Source: Campylobacter vulpis
Lineage (GTDB): Bacteria > Campylobacterota > Campylobacteria > Campylobacterales > Campylobacteraceae
Assembly (NCBI RefSeq): GCF_014217995.1
Contig: NZ_CP041617.1
Coordinates: 558,001 to 622,000 of the forward strand
DNA: 64,000 nt
Direction: 5' to 3'
Shown: one piece after another, positions 46,753 to 59,049 of the stretch
How the letters are laid out: the number at the start of each line of letters is the position of its first letter
Position numbering within the stretch: position 1 is the first letter of the stretch
The notes under the pieces: generated by a model
Told to the model about the DNA's origin: nothing
The model's input: the letters and a program-made list of their open reading frames with translations, nothing else
The model's database searches: none
Program-made: the position numbers and the translations under genes

Positions 46753-48571
46753 GCTTTTAAAACAATTTATTAATGCTTATGAAAATGCCTACAAAAAAGA
46801 ATTTGATGAAAGTTTTGAGGGTAAGATAAGAAGACTTTGTAGTGAATTTGATGAGCCTTTTATGCATCTTAGTTTAGGCTTAAAAGAGCGTTTAAAAAGC
46901 CTTATTTTTTCTTTGGAGAAAAATATACAAATAGCCATTATAGGTCAATTTTCTAGTGGAAAGTCAAGCCTTTTAAATTTGATTTTGGGGCGTGAATGTT
47001 TGCCAACAGGTGTTGTGCCTGTTACTTTTAAACCTACTTTTTTGCATTATGGAAAAGATTATATTTTACGTGTAGAATTTGAAGATGGAAGCGATATTAT
47101 CACAGAGCTTAGTGAGCTTGGATTTTATACAGATCAAAGAAAAAGTTTAAAGGAGGCTAAAAGCATACACATTTATGCTCCTGTACCACTTTTAAGGAAT
47201 TTAAGTCTTGTGGATACTCCCGGACTTAATGCAAATGAAAGCGATACGCTAACAACTTTTAAAGAGCTTGAGGATATCCACTGCGTGATTTGGTTAAGTT
47301 TGATTGATAACGCGGGCAAGAAAAGCGAAGAAGACGCCATCAAAGCCAATTTAAGAATTCTTGGTAAAAATAGCTTGTGCGTCTTAAATCAAAAGGATAA
47401 ATTAAGTCAGGTGGAACTTGAAAGAGTTCTTGAATATGCAAGAGGTGTTTTTGGAAAATATTTTAAACAAATTATCGCCATTTCTTGTAAGGAGGCTAAA
47501 GAAGAGCAAAATTATGAAAAGTCTAATTTTAGCACTTTATTAAAATACTTGGAAAATATTGATACAAAAGAATTAAAACGTGAATTTAGTAAGAGGAAAT
47601 TACTTGAATTTTGTCAAATTACTAGAGAAGAAAGTATTCTTTTTGATACTATTTTCAACGAGCTTGAAGCTAAATTTGAAGATTATGAAGTATATTTGAG
47701 ACATTATTTTGTTGATTTAAAAGAGAAAATTGAGCTTTTAAATCATCAAATTTTAGAACAGCTTAAAAGTATAGCCGAGCGTTTGAGTGTAGAAATTTTT
47801 AATTTTGTTAGAGAAAAAGAAGGTTTTTTTTATAAGGAGGCGCAAGGTTTTTTTAAGAAAAACTTATATTGCAAATACAGCTACAAAACCCCTTATATTT
47901 CAAGCGACGATGCCTTTTTGGCGATGTTTTATCATTCTGATGTGATGAATAAGGAATTTAGGCATATTAAAAAAGAATTTGAGTTTTCTTTTGAAAATTT
48001 AAAATCAAATTTGAAAGAGAGTTTTGAGACTTTAAAAAAAGAAATTCTACTTTTTAAGGCAAGAATTTCTAACATTCAAAAAGATGATTTTTTGCAAAGT
48101 GAGAAAAATTTTGCCGACCTTAGAACTTTTGCGAGTGCGAGTGAAGAGTATTTTTTGCGCGATTTTGAAAATATCTTGTTTAAAAATAATTTGGATTTAG
48201 AACTTTTTTTTGAAAAATTAAATCTTAAAGCTTTTGCAAACTATGAAAATGCTTGCAAATTAAGTTTAAGTTTTTTTAGTCGTAAAATTAACGAAAGTCG
48301 CATATTTTACGAGCTTGACAGCTCACAATTTTCTTTATATTATCCTAAAAAAAATGAGATTTACGAAAGGGTTTTGACCGAACTAAATGTTTATGAATTT
48401 GAAAATTTATTGGTTGCAAAGCCCGTTATTTTGAAAGTTATTAACACATTTTTTGAGCAGAATTTAGACTTAATTGCACAAAAAAGGGCGTTGATTTCAA
48501 CCAAAAAAGAGGAAAATAATGAGCGTTTAAATTATATTTTAGCTTTAGAGGAAAGGATTAAAGCTTTATGA
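46742..48571 (+). CDS. Bacterial dynamin-like protein 2
   Basis: The partner GTPase, 609 residues. P-loop GQFSSGKSSLLNLI, switch region CLPTGVVPVTFKPT, DTPGLNANE and NQKDKLS are all present, followed by a long helical stalk with a hydrophobic tip candidate. The first residues are helical and amphipathic. Its start overlaps dynamin-like 1 by 11 nt and its end overlaps the Sel1-type gene by 4 nt, so all three are coupled. Confidence 0.9.
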   Translation: MQIELLKQFINAYENAYKKEFDESFEGKIRRLCSEFDEPFMHLSLGLKERLKSLIFSLEKNIQIAIIGQFSSGKSSLLNLILGRECLPTGVVPVTFKPTFLHYGKDYILRVEFEDGSDIITELSELGFYTDQRKSLKEAKSIHIYAPVPLLRNLSLVDTPGLNANESDTLTTFKELEDIHCVIWLSLIDNAGKKSEEDAIKANLRILGKNSLCVLNQKDKLSQVELERVLEYARGVFGKYFKQIIAISCKEAKEEQNYEKSNFSTLLKYLENIDTKELKREFSKRKLLEFCQITREESILFDTIFNELEAKFEDYEVYLRHYFVDLKEKIELLNHQILEQLKSIAERLSVEIFNFVREKEGFFYKEAQGFFKKNLYCKYSYKTPYISSDDAFLAMFYHSDVMNKEFRHIKKEFEFSFENLKSNLKESFETLKKEILLFKARISNIQKDDFLQSEKNFADLRTFASASEEYFLRDFENILFKNNLDLELFFEKLNLKAFANYENACKLSLSFFSRKINESRIFYELDSSQFSLYYPKKNEIYERVLTELNVYEFENLLVAKPVILKVINTFFEQNLDLIAQKRALISTKKEENNERLNYILALEERIKAL

Positions 48572-49272
48572 AAAGATTAGTTTTATTACTATTTTTGGGA
48601 CTTAATGAGCTTTTGGCACAGGATATAGAAAAAGCCTTAAAGCTTTATGAAGCAAATAAATTTATCAAAGCTTACGAACTTTTTGAAAGTTTATGTGAAA
48701 AAGATAATCCAAGAGCTTGTTTTTCTTTGGGTTATATGAATGAGAAAGCGCAAGGTGTTTCAAAAGATTTGAGAAAGGCTCATCAATTTTATGATAAGGC
48801 TTGTAAATTCGGCTATTCTAGAGGCTGTTCAAATTTAGCTTTAAGTTTGGAAGAAAATGGCTATAAAAATGAGGCAGTTTTAGCTTATAACAGAGCTTGC
48901 AAATTGGGCGATTCCAGAAGTTGTAACAATATAGCTTTATTTTATGAGGAAGAAAAAGATGACGAATTGAGTCTTTATTTTTATAAAAAATCTTGCACCT
49001 TAAAGGACGCTAATGCCTGCTATAAACTTGGTTTGCTTTATGAAAAGGGTGAGAAAATTAGGCAAAATTTAGATACTGCTTTGCATTTTTATTCTCAATC
49101 TTGCACTTTTGGCTTAGGGGAAAGTTGCTATATTTTGGGGCGTTATAATCAGCTTGAAAAAAGGGATATAAAAAAAGCAAAACGCTATTTTGGCATAGCT
49201 TGCGATAAAAAACACAAAGAGGCTTGTGCGGCATATAGGGAATTAAATGATAGGAAGATTGATATTTATTAA
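48568..49272 (+). CDS. Sel1-repeat (Hcp-type) periplasmic protein
   Basis: 234 residues with a Sec signal peptide (MKRLVLLLFLGLNELLA). The mature part is a chain of Sel1-like alpha/alpha repeats, each with a Cys pair seven residues apart: CEKDNPRAC, CKFGYSRGC, CKLGDSRSC, CTLKDANAC, CTFGLGESC and CDKKHKEAC. This spacing is that of the Helicobacter cysteine-rich proteins, where each pair forms a disulfide. The exact function is unknown; Hcp proteins bind penicillins weakly in H. pylori. It overlaps the dynamin-like 2 gene by 4 nt. Confidence 0.82.
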   Translation: MKRLVLLLFLGLNELLAQDIEKALKLYEANKFIKAYELFESLCEKDNPRACFSLGYMNEKAQGVSKDLRKAHQFYDKACKFGYSRGCSNLALSLEENGYKNEAVLAYNRACKLGDSRSCNNIALFYEEEKDDELSLYFYKKSCTLKDANACYKLGLLYEKGEKIRQNLDTALHFYSQSCTFGLGESCYILGRYNQLEKRDIKKAKRYFGIACDKKHKEACAAYRELNDRKIDIY

Positions 49273-49395
49273 CTTCTTCCCCACATTTCATCTTCCCTTA
49301 AGTTTCTTTATGTATAATTTCAACTTTCACTTTCTAAAAAAAAGTCTAAATAAATATTTTAACTCCTTTTAGAAAGGTGTTCTTTAACTTATCAT

Positions 49396-49422
49396 TGTTA
49401 AGAGTCACAAGCAAGTTTTAAT
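49396..49422 (+). repeat. Outer processing-stem arm (5')
   Basis: TGTTAAGA and GCAAGTTTTAAT, separated by 7 nt here, are complementary to sequences at 52991-52998 and 52979-52990, which are adjacent there, so the stem contains a bulge. Confidence 0.6.
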
Positions 49423-49583
49423 AAAAACAATTTTACTGAACTTGTTAAAGGATAGAAGAAATTCAAAGTTTAATACACGACTTTAGCTTCACATCATTGA
49501 CTTTATTTTTCAATATGAAACTAAAGATTAAACACTTTCCGTCTTTATATAAATCATCAAAAATTTATATAGCTCTTTTATCA

Positions 49584-49608
49584 TTAAACTTTAACAAGGA
49601 AGTGATGC
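49584..49608 (+). repeat. Inner rRNA processing-stem arm (5')
   Basis: Contains TTAACAAGGAAGTGATGC (49591-49608), a perfect 18-nt complement of 52929-52946; pairing extends to about 25 bp with one G-U. This is the usual place for an RNase III stem around 23S rRNA. Confidence 0.85.
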
Positions 49609-49778
49609 GTTTTAGAATTAACACAATCAGTTGATTATGTTTAAAACCTGATTTAGTTTAATAAGAAGGAAGTTAGCCTTATCTACTTAGCTTAATTTTA
49701 CATTAGGCTTGGCGGGGTAGGCCTTTAGTTTGCTTCTTAGTCAAGGCTTTGCCTTGACGCTAAAGAAGGTTGAAAAAA

Positions 49779-52818
<3,040 letters not shown>

Positions 52819-53157
52819 AAAATATTTGTTATTCTTTTTTGCTTATGTGTCGTTAGAGTTCGCTCACATATTATCAATATGCTACGCTCACTCTGCCTAG
52901 CCTAAGACAAAAAATAAAAAACAAATAAGCATCACTTCCTTGTTAAGGTTTAACCTTAATATAAGTGTAAAAAGTTTGATTAAAACTTGCTCTTAACATT
53001 GTTTTTTAAGTGTTTTTAGTTCTAAACTAAAGATGAGATTTCATTAAGCTTTATTAGCAAGATATGATTTGATATATTTCATAGCTAGGAATTTATCCTA
53101 AATTAAGCTTATCTTTGAAAGTTTAAATAAAATATCCATAAAACATTTAAATAACAA
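52819..53157 (+). other. 23S-5S spacer
   Basis: A 339-nt spacer with no gene. It carries the 3' arms of the inner (52929-52953) and outer (52979-52998) inverted repeats that pair with the 23S leader. No tRNA is seen. Confidence 0.7.
52929..52953 (+). repeat. Inner rRNA processing-stem arm (3')
   Basis: GCATCACTTCCTTGTTAA and flank; partner of 49584-49608. Confidence 0.85.
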
Positions 53158-53158
53158 T

Positions 53159-53274
53159 GTCCGTGATTATACAGATGTGGAAACGCCTTGCTCCATCCCG
53201 AACCAAGAAGCTAAGCACATCGTGGGTGATGATACTACGCCTTACTGGCAGGGGGAAAGTAGCTCATTGCGGAC
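53159..53274 (+). rRNA. rrf: 5S ribosomal RNA
   Basis: 116 nt closed by GTCCG/CGGAC. The conserved loop CTCCATCCCGAACC and the AGAAGCTAAGCAC helix are present. It follows the 23S gene after about 340 nt and must be co-transcribed with it. Confidence 0.93.
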
Positions 53275-54412
53275 TTGTTAGTTTCTACAAACTTCCTTTC
53301 AAGCCAAGTTATACAATAAACAAATGCCGATATTTTAAGCACTTTTTGTTTGAATGCTCCTTAATTAGTTTTAATGAATTAAAATGACACAAAATTAAAT
53401 TTTTTAGCACAGGTAAAATAATTTGCAAAATAAAACGACATTAAATGCCACATAACTCATTTGCTAATTTTTCTAAGTATCGATTTAAAATGATGAAAAT
53501 TGATGAATTTGGAATTATTATTATCTTATATTTGACTACTTTGCATAATATAAATGAGCTATTAAAAAGCTCTTTTTTTAAGCCTATTATTTTTTATTAT
53601 AATGTCTTCTTGCCGTTGAATTCTTTATGAAAGCCTTAATAAGAACTTAGTTTTTATTGCTTTAAGTTTTTTTAAACTCTCTTAAAAAACCTTATAAAGT
53701 CGTATTAAAAAATTTTTGTTTGATTTTTGAAATTTGATTGTTGAAAATTTAGTGTCAAAAAGTTGAAACTAAGTTTTTAATGTTTAATTGCTGTGAGGGT
53801 TTGGTTAAAATTCTCTTTTATAAGGAAAATTAAGAAATCTAAATCAAATTTTTTTAGCCTTTAATACTCAAAAATGATATAAAAAAGCTAAATGGTTTAA
53901 AAGCCAATTTATTTAAAATACTTATTTTAAACAAGACATAAGTGAATAATCGTCGAAAAAATAAATTTATCAAACACAAAATATTACAAAAATTCATTTT
54001 CACATTCTTTAAACCATTTTAATTATTAAGTTTGTCAATTTTATTTATTGTCCATTTTCTCTTTTATGTGCGAAGTAAAATTGGTGCGAAGTGTCAAAAA
54101 GTCAGCATAAAAAATGCCACGATATATATAATAAAGCTCTTATCTAAACCAAAGTTGCCTTTAAAGCCCTAATGTAGAAAAGCTCCAAAATCATCAAAAC
54201 AAAATACCGCCTTTGTTTTGCTTAAAATTCTACTTAAAGACATTTTCCTTTGCTTATCAAAGCATTTTAAGTGTGAAGTTAAGATAAGAATAATAAAAAT
54301 TGTTGCACTAGATTTAATGACAATATGGAGTTTTTTGTATAAACACCTAAAAGTTTTCTCGGCTTTACATAATTTTGTTATAATTTTTTATATTATTATT
54401 GACGGATTTTTT
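53275..54412. other. 1.1-kb region without a recognisable gene
   Basis: Very AT-rich sequence between 5S rRNA and lepA. Open frames here are short and show no family resemblance or ribosome-binding sites. The word GTGTCAAAAAGT occurs twice (about 53751 and 54090). The only functional element I can support is the lepA promoter at its right end. Confidence 0.5.
54376..54384 (+). promoter_or_regulatory. Putative extended -10 promoter of lepA
   Basis: TGTTATAAT is an extended -10 match 28 nt before the preferred lepA start codon. Confidence 0.5.
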
Positions 54413-56203
54413 ATGAAAAATATTAGAAATTTCTCCATTATAGCACATATTGATCATGGTAAAAGTACTTTGGCAGATAGAATTATTAGCGAGTGTGGGG
54501 CGATTAGTGCGAGGCAAATGAGTCATCAAGTGATGGACACTATGGATATAGAAAAAGAAAGGGGCATTACTATAAAAGCCCAGTCTGTGAGACTTGAATA
54601 CACGCTAAATAATACGCCTTTTATTCTTAATCTTATTGATACTCCCGGACATGTGGATTTTAGTTATGAGGTGAGCCGTTCTTTGGCGAGTTGTGAGGGG
54701 GCTTTGCTTGTCGTTGATGCTTCGCAAGGCGTGGAAGCACAGACCATAGCTAATGTCTATATAGCCTTAGAAAATAATTTAGAAATTATCCCCGTGATTA
54801 ATAAAATCGACCTTCCATCAGCAGATATTGAAAAAGTGAGGCACGAAATCGAGCATATTATCGGTATTGATTGTAAAGAAGCCATTTGTGTGAGTGCAAA
54901 AACGGGTGAGGGGATTAAGGAGCTACTTGAAGCTATTATTACAAAAATTCCAGCTCCCAAAACAAACGATACGGCGGCGACTAAGGCTTTAATTTATGAT
55001 TCTTGGTTTGACAATTATTTGGGCGCTTTGGCTTTAGTGCGAATTTATGAGGGTGGTATTGCCAAAAATGATGAAATTTTAGTGATGAGCACGGAGAAAA
55101 AGCATTTAGTGCAAGACTTATTTTATCCGCACCCTTTAAATCCCAAAAAAACGCAAAAATTAGAAAGTGGCGAAGTGGGTGTTGTGGTGCTTGGACTTAA
55201 AAATATCGGCGATTTACAAGTCGGCGACACGATAACCTTAAGCAAAAATAAAGCTAAAGAAGCCATAGGTGGTTTTGAAAAGGCTAAGGCTTTTGTTTTT
55301 GCAGGGCTTTATCCCATTGAAACGGATAAATTTGAGGATTTAAGAGACGCTCTTGATAAATTAAAGCTCAACGACAGCTCCATAAGCTATGAGCCTGAAA
55401 CTTCTTTAGCTTTGGGTTTTGGCTTTCGTGTGGGTTTTTTGGGGCTTTTGCATATGGAGGTGATTAAAGAGCGTTTGGAGCGTGAGTTTAATTTAGAACT
55501 TATCGCCACAGCACCTACGGTAACTTATGAAATTTATCAAACAGACGGAGTGCTTTTAAAAATTCAAAATCCTAGCGAACTGCCTCCTGTTAATAAAATT
55601 GAAATGATAAAAGAACCTTATGTGAGAGCGACTATTATCACGCCCAGTGAGTTTTTGGGAAATTTAATCACGCTTTTAAATCATAAAAGAGGCTTGCAGA
55701 TTAAAATGGACTATATTACGCAAGATAGAGTTTTACTAGAATATGATGTGCCTTTAAATGAAATTGTAATGGATTTTTATGACAAGCTTAAAAGTCTTAC
55801 TAAAGGTTATGCGAGTTTTGATTATGAGCCTATTGAGTATAGAGAGGGGGATTTGGTGCGACTTGATATTAAAGTTGCGGGAGAAAATGTCGATGCCTTA
55901 AGCATTATTGTGCCAAATTCTAAGGCTTTGAGTAAGGGCAGAGAGCTTGTTAAAGCGATGAAAGAGATAGTGCCAAGGCAGCTTTTTGAAGTGGCAATTC
56001 AAGCAAGTATAGGTAATAAAATCATAGCGCGTGAAAATGTCAAATCTATGGGTAAAAATGTAACGGCAAAGTGTTATGGCGGAGATATAACGCGTAAAAG
56101 AAAGCTTTTAGAAAAACAAAAAGAGGGCAAAAAGCGTATGAAAGCCATAGGCAAGGTGCATTTACCGCAAGAAGCCTTTTTGAGTGTGCTTAAGATTGAT
56201 TAA
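54413..56203 (+). CDS. lepA: Elongation factor 4 (LepA)
   Basis: A translational GTPase that acts on stalled or misassembled ribosomal complexes. The 596 residues from the preferred start show [13 protein letters not shown] (P-loop), [17 protein letters not shown], the EF-G-like domains, and the C-terminal domain specific to LepA ([20 protein letters not shown]). The frame is open 65 codons further upstream, but that part is hydrophobic with no family match and includes the promoter. It is single-cistron, with a terminator after its stop. Confidence 0.96.
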   Translation: MKNIRNFSIIAHIDHGKSTLADRIISECGAISARQMSHQVMDTMDIEKERGITIKAQSVRLEYTLNNTPFILNLIDTPGHVDFSYEVSRSLASCEGALLVVDASQGVEAQTIANVYIALENNLEIIPVINKIDLPSADIEKVRHEIEHIIGIDCKEAICVSAKTGEGIKELLEAIITKIPAPKTNDTAATKALIYDSWFDNYLGALALVRIYEGGIAKNDEILVMSTEKKHLVQDLFYPHPLNPKKTQKLESGEVGVVVLGLKNIGDLQVGDTITLSKNKAKEAIGGFEKAKAFVFAGLYPIETDKFEDLRDALDKLKLNDSSISYEPETSLALGFGFRVGFLGLLHMEVIKERLEREFNLELIATAPTVTYEIYQTDGVLLKIQNPSELPPVNKIEMIKEPYVRATIITPSEFLGNLITLLNHKRGLQIKMDYITQDRVLLEYDVPLNEIVMDFYDKLKSLTKGYASFDYEPIEYREGDLVRLDIKVAGENVDALSIIVPNSKALSKGRELVKAMKEIVPRQLFEVAIQASIGNKIIARENVKSMGKNVTAKCYGGDITRKRKLLEKQKEGKKRMKAIGKVHLPQEAFLSVLKID

Positions 56204-56209
56204 AATTGT

Positions 56210-56238
56210 AATGCGTTTTGATACGCATTGCGTTTTTT
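56210..56238 (+). terminator. Terminator of lepA
   Basis: AATGCGT, a six-base loop, ACGCATT and then GCGTTTTTTG, 7 nt after the lepA stop. Confidence 0.75.
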
Positions 56239-56404
56239 GTTGAAAATCTTTTTCTATCTTTAACTCTTATCGTATTATTTATTCTTTCAATTTGAACAAT
56301 TTGATTTGCTTTTTGTAGATGTATTTAAGCTAAAAGCGTTTGTATGTAGCTTGCGAAAGGGAAAGTTTAAGGCAAATATCTAACAAGGTTAAATTTTTTA
56401 ATAA

Positions 56405-56434
56405 GAGAAATCTTAGCCAACACTAAGATTTCTC
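56405..56434 (-). terminator. Terminator of the DASS transporter gene
   Basis: A perfect 12-bp stem GAGAAATCTTAG/CTAAGATTTCTC with a 6-base loop, just downstream of the transporter stop on the minus strand; the tail TTATT is weak, but the stem is strong. Confidence 0.7.
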
Positions 56435-56442
56435 CTTGAGGC

Positions 56443-57801
56443 TTAAAGCCAGAAGAAATACGCCATTAAAGCGATGATGGTAGAGCAAAGAACATTAAGA
56501 TAAATTCCTACACGCACCATTTGAGACTGCTTAATATAACCTGTGCCAAAGACTATGGCATTTGGCGGAGTTGCAACAGGTAGCATAAAGGCACAACTCG
56601 CTCCTATGCCTATGATGAGTGCTAAACCAAGCGGTGGTGCCCCTAAGGATTCTGCTATGGAGATAAAAAGCGGCACTAAAAGTGCGGCAGAAGCTGTATT
56701 TGAAGTAAATTCTGTTAAAAATACGATAAATAAAGAAACTAAAAGCCCGATTAAGAATAAATGTCCCCCAGCGATTAGATTGATGATGCCATCAGCCATA
56801 ATTTTGCTTGCTTTTAAGACAAGACTTAGTGTAATTCCACCACCAAAGAGCATTAAAACTCCCCAGTCGGTATTTTCTTGCACTTTTTTCCAGCTTACTA
56901 CCCTAAAAGCACAGACTAAAACAGCAGCCAATATAGCGATAACGCTGTCAAAATCGGCGATTTTTTTCTCAAATCCTAACAAATTTGAAACGAAAGGATT
57001 AATATGAGAGCTAAAAATCCAACACGTAGCCACAACAGCAAAGATGACCAAAGTGATGTATTTTTGAGTATCCATAGGAATTTTTTGCTCTAAGTCAGTA
57101 TTGATTTGAAATTTTAAATTTGGCTTAAAAGTTACATAAAGAACGAGTATCATTAATGGCATAAAAATGATGACAATAGGAATGCCATATTGAAGCCACT
57201 CGGCAAAAGTGATATTTAAATTCGTTGCAACTATGGCATTTGGAGGTGTTCCCACTAAGGTCCCTATACCACCTATACTAGCACTGAAAGCTATGCCTAA
57301 AAGCACAAAAACATAAGTGTTTTTATTTTCTTCATAGTCAAGTTGCGAAAGCATACCTATGGCAAGAGGAAGCATCATTGCAGCTGTGGCAGTATTTGAC
57401 ATCCACATCGATAAAAATGCGGTCGTAAAAAAGATGTAAAGTGCTGCAAGAGCAAAATTTCCTTTAGCTAGTATGAGTATTCTGTGAGCGATGATTTTAT
57501 CAAGCTCTTGAAAATGCATAGCAGCAGCTAAGGCAAAGCCACCAAAAAAGAGAAAGATATTTGGATCGGCAAAGCCGTGTAGCGCAGATTTAGTCGGCAT
57601 CAAGCCCATAATAACAGCTAAAATGGGAATTAAAATCGCAGTGATGGTAACATGCAAAGCCTCACTAAGCCATAAGACTGCGATAAATGCTAGAATAGCC
57701 AAACCTTGATTAACTTTTGTTTCAAAAGGTAACAAGGCAAGCAGCGCGATAAATAAAATAATATCAGCTACAATAATAAAGGTTTTTGTAGAATTTGACA
57801 T
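56443..57801 (-). CDS. DASS (SLC13) family anion/dicarboxylate transporter
   Basis: A 452-residue inner-membrane carrier with about eleven hydrophobic segments. The two sodium-binding SNT repeats are visible: MWMSNTATAAMMLPL and TEFTSNTASAALLVPL, as are the paired VGTPPNAIV and VATPPNAIVFG segments. The family moves di- and tricarboxylates or sulfate with sodium. Substrate is not readable; C4-dicarboxylates would fit a cell with Mqo and fumarate reductase. It is a single gene between lepA and mraY. Confidence 0.88.
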   Translation of the reverse strand: MSNSTKTFIIVADIILFIALLALLPFETKVNQGLAILAFIAVLWLSEALHVTITAILIPILAVIMGLMPTKSALHGFADPNIFLFFGGFALAAAMHFQELDKIIAHRILILAKGNFALAALYIFFTTAFLSMWMSNTATAAMMLPLAIGMLSQLDYEENKNTYVFVLLGIAFSASIGGIGTLVGTPPNAIVATNLNITFAEWLQYGIPIVIIFMPLMILVLYVTFKPNLKFQINTDLEQKIPMDTQKYITLVIFAVVATCWIFSSHINPFVSNLLGFEKKIADFDSVIAILAAVLVCAFRVVSWKKVQENTDWGVLMLFGGGITLSLVLKASKIMADGIINLIAGGHLFLIGLLVSLFIVFLTEFTSNTASAALLVPLFISIAESLGAPPLGLALIIGIGASCAFMLPVATPPNAIVFGTGYIKQSQMVRVGIYLNVLCSTIIALMAYFFWL

Positions 57802-57911
57802 TACAAGTTCTCCTTAATAAGTCGTTTTAAGTGAGAAGTATAACATTAAAATGATGAAATTTTGTTTTAAATCTAACGAAATTTGCATTGAAACTTTACA
57901 AATTTACTCAC

Positions 57912-58973
57912 TTATCTCAACTTAAGAGAGGCTAAGGCGAGGAGATTAGAAAGTAGGGCTATCATCCAAAAACGAACGATAATTTTATTTTCCACCCAGC
58001 CAACTTTTTCAAAATGATGATGAATGGGTGCCATTTTAAAGACTCTTTTGCCCCAAATTTTAAAGCTTCCCACTTGCAAAATAACAGAAATTGTTTCTAA
58101 AACAAACACAAATCCTATAAGAATAAGTAAAATTTCATTTTTGCTTACTATGGCTAAAAAGCCTATAAAACCGCCAAGAGCAAGACTTCCACTATCTCCC
58201 ATAAAAATTTGAGCAGGATAGCAGTTAAACCACAAAAAGCCCATTAAAGCACCGATTAAAGCTGCACAAATGACAACTAATTCGCCTAAACCATTGATTT
58301 TTGGCAAAAAGAGATATTCGCTATAAATTAAATTTCCGCTTAAATACAAAAACACGCCTAAAGTCGCTAAGGAAAAAATGGAAGGCACGGTCGCAAGTCC
58401 GTCTAAGCCGTCTGTTAAATTGACAGCATTTGAGCTTGAGATTAGCACCAAAATCCAAAAGAAAAGGGCGAAAATATACATATTAAAAAGAGGATATTTG
58501 TAAAAAGGTATGTAAAAATCAGCACTTAAAACTCCGCTAAAATATAAAGGAGCTAAGCACAACAATGAGGCAAAAATCAAGCCAAACATTTTAGCCTTAG
58601 GACTTAGACCTGAATGATTATCTTTTTTAAGGACCTTACCTAAATCATCAATAACGCCGATAAGACAAAAGCTAATCAAGCATAAAAGTCCCATTATGGC
58701 AAATAAATTATCAAATTTAACGCAAAGCAAACTAGCAAAAATCGCACAAAATACAAAAATAACCCCTCCCATAGTTGGGGTGTGAGATTTTTCTTGATGA
58801 TTTTGCGGAGCGTGTTTGTAAATGGGCTGGGAGGCGTTTTTTCTCTTAGCCCAAGCAATAAATTTAGGCATTAAAAACAAGCTTAAAATTAAAGCGATGA
58901 AAAACGCAAAACCCGCACGCACACTGATATAAGTAAAGAAAGCATAGGAGCTTAATTCGGAAAAATAATACAT
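57912..58973 (-). CDS. mraY: Phospho-MurNAc-pentapeptide translocase MraY
   Basis: Makes lipid I from UDP-MurNAc-pentapeptide and undecaprenyl phosphate at the inner membrane. The 353 residues form about ten helices with the conserved [20 protein letters not shown] (catalytic Asp pair), [25 protein letters not shown] and the HHHFE loop ([12 protein letters not shown]). It is divergent from gpmI, with a 76-bp gap between the two start codons. Confidence 0.96.
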   Translation of the reverse strand: MYYFSELSSYAFFTYISVRAGFAFFIALILSLFLMPKFIAWAKRKNASQPIYKHAPQNHQEKSHTPTMGGVIFVFCAIFASLLCVKFDNLFAIMGLLCLISFCLIGVIDDLGKVLKKDNHSGLSPKAKMFGLIFASLLCLAPLYFSGVLSADFYIPFYKYPLFNMYIFALFFWILVLISSSNAVNLTDGLDGLATVPSIFSLATLGVFLYLSGNLIYSEYLFLPKINGLGELVVICAALIGALMGFLWFNCYPAQIFMGDSGSLALGGFIGFLAIVSKNEILLILIGFVFVLETISVILQVGSFKIWGKRVFKMAPIHHHFEKVGWVENKIIVRFWMIALLSNLLALASLKLR

Positions 58974-59049
58974 TTTAGCCTTTTATTTGCTTTTTAAAAG
59001 CTTAATTTTAGTAGAATTTCCCCAAAAATATTCTTATAAAAGAGCAAAA

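Larger units (their letters stand above)
49273..49778 (+). promoter_or_regulatory. Leader of the 23S-5S rRNA unit
   Basis: About 500 nt without a gene and without 16S or tRNA sequence. A -10 box TATAAT at 49313-49318 is a plausible promoter. The region holds the 5' arms of two inverted repeats that pair with sequence after the 23S gene, and a hairpin TCAAGGC/GCCTTGA at 49741-49757 shortly before the mature 5' end. Confidence 0.6.

Noticed and set aside
53445-53630. Short open frame of 61 codons after 5S rRNA
   Set aside because: Low-complexity AT-driven sequence without a ribosome-binding site or recognisable motif.
54218-54412. In-frame upstream extension of lepA by 65 codons
   Set aside because: The extension is hydrophobic, has no family match and includes the extended -10 promoter; the ATG at 54413 starts the normal LepA N-terminus.
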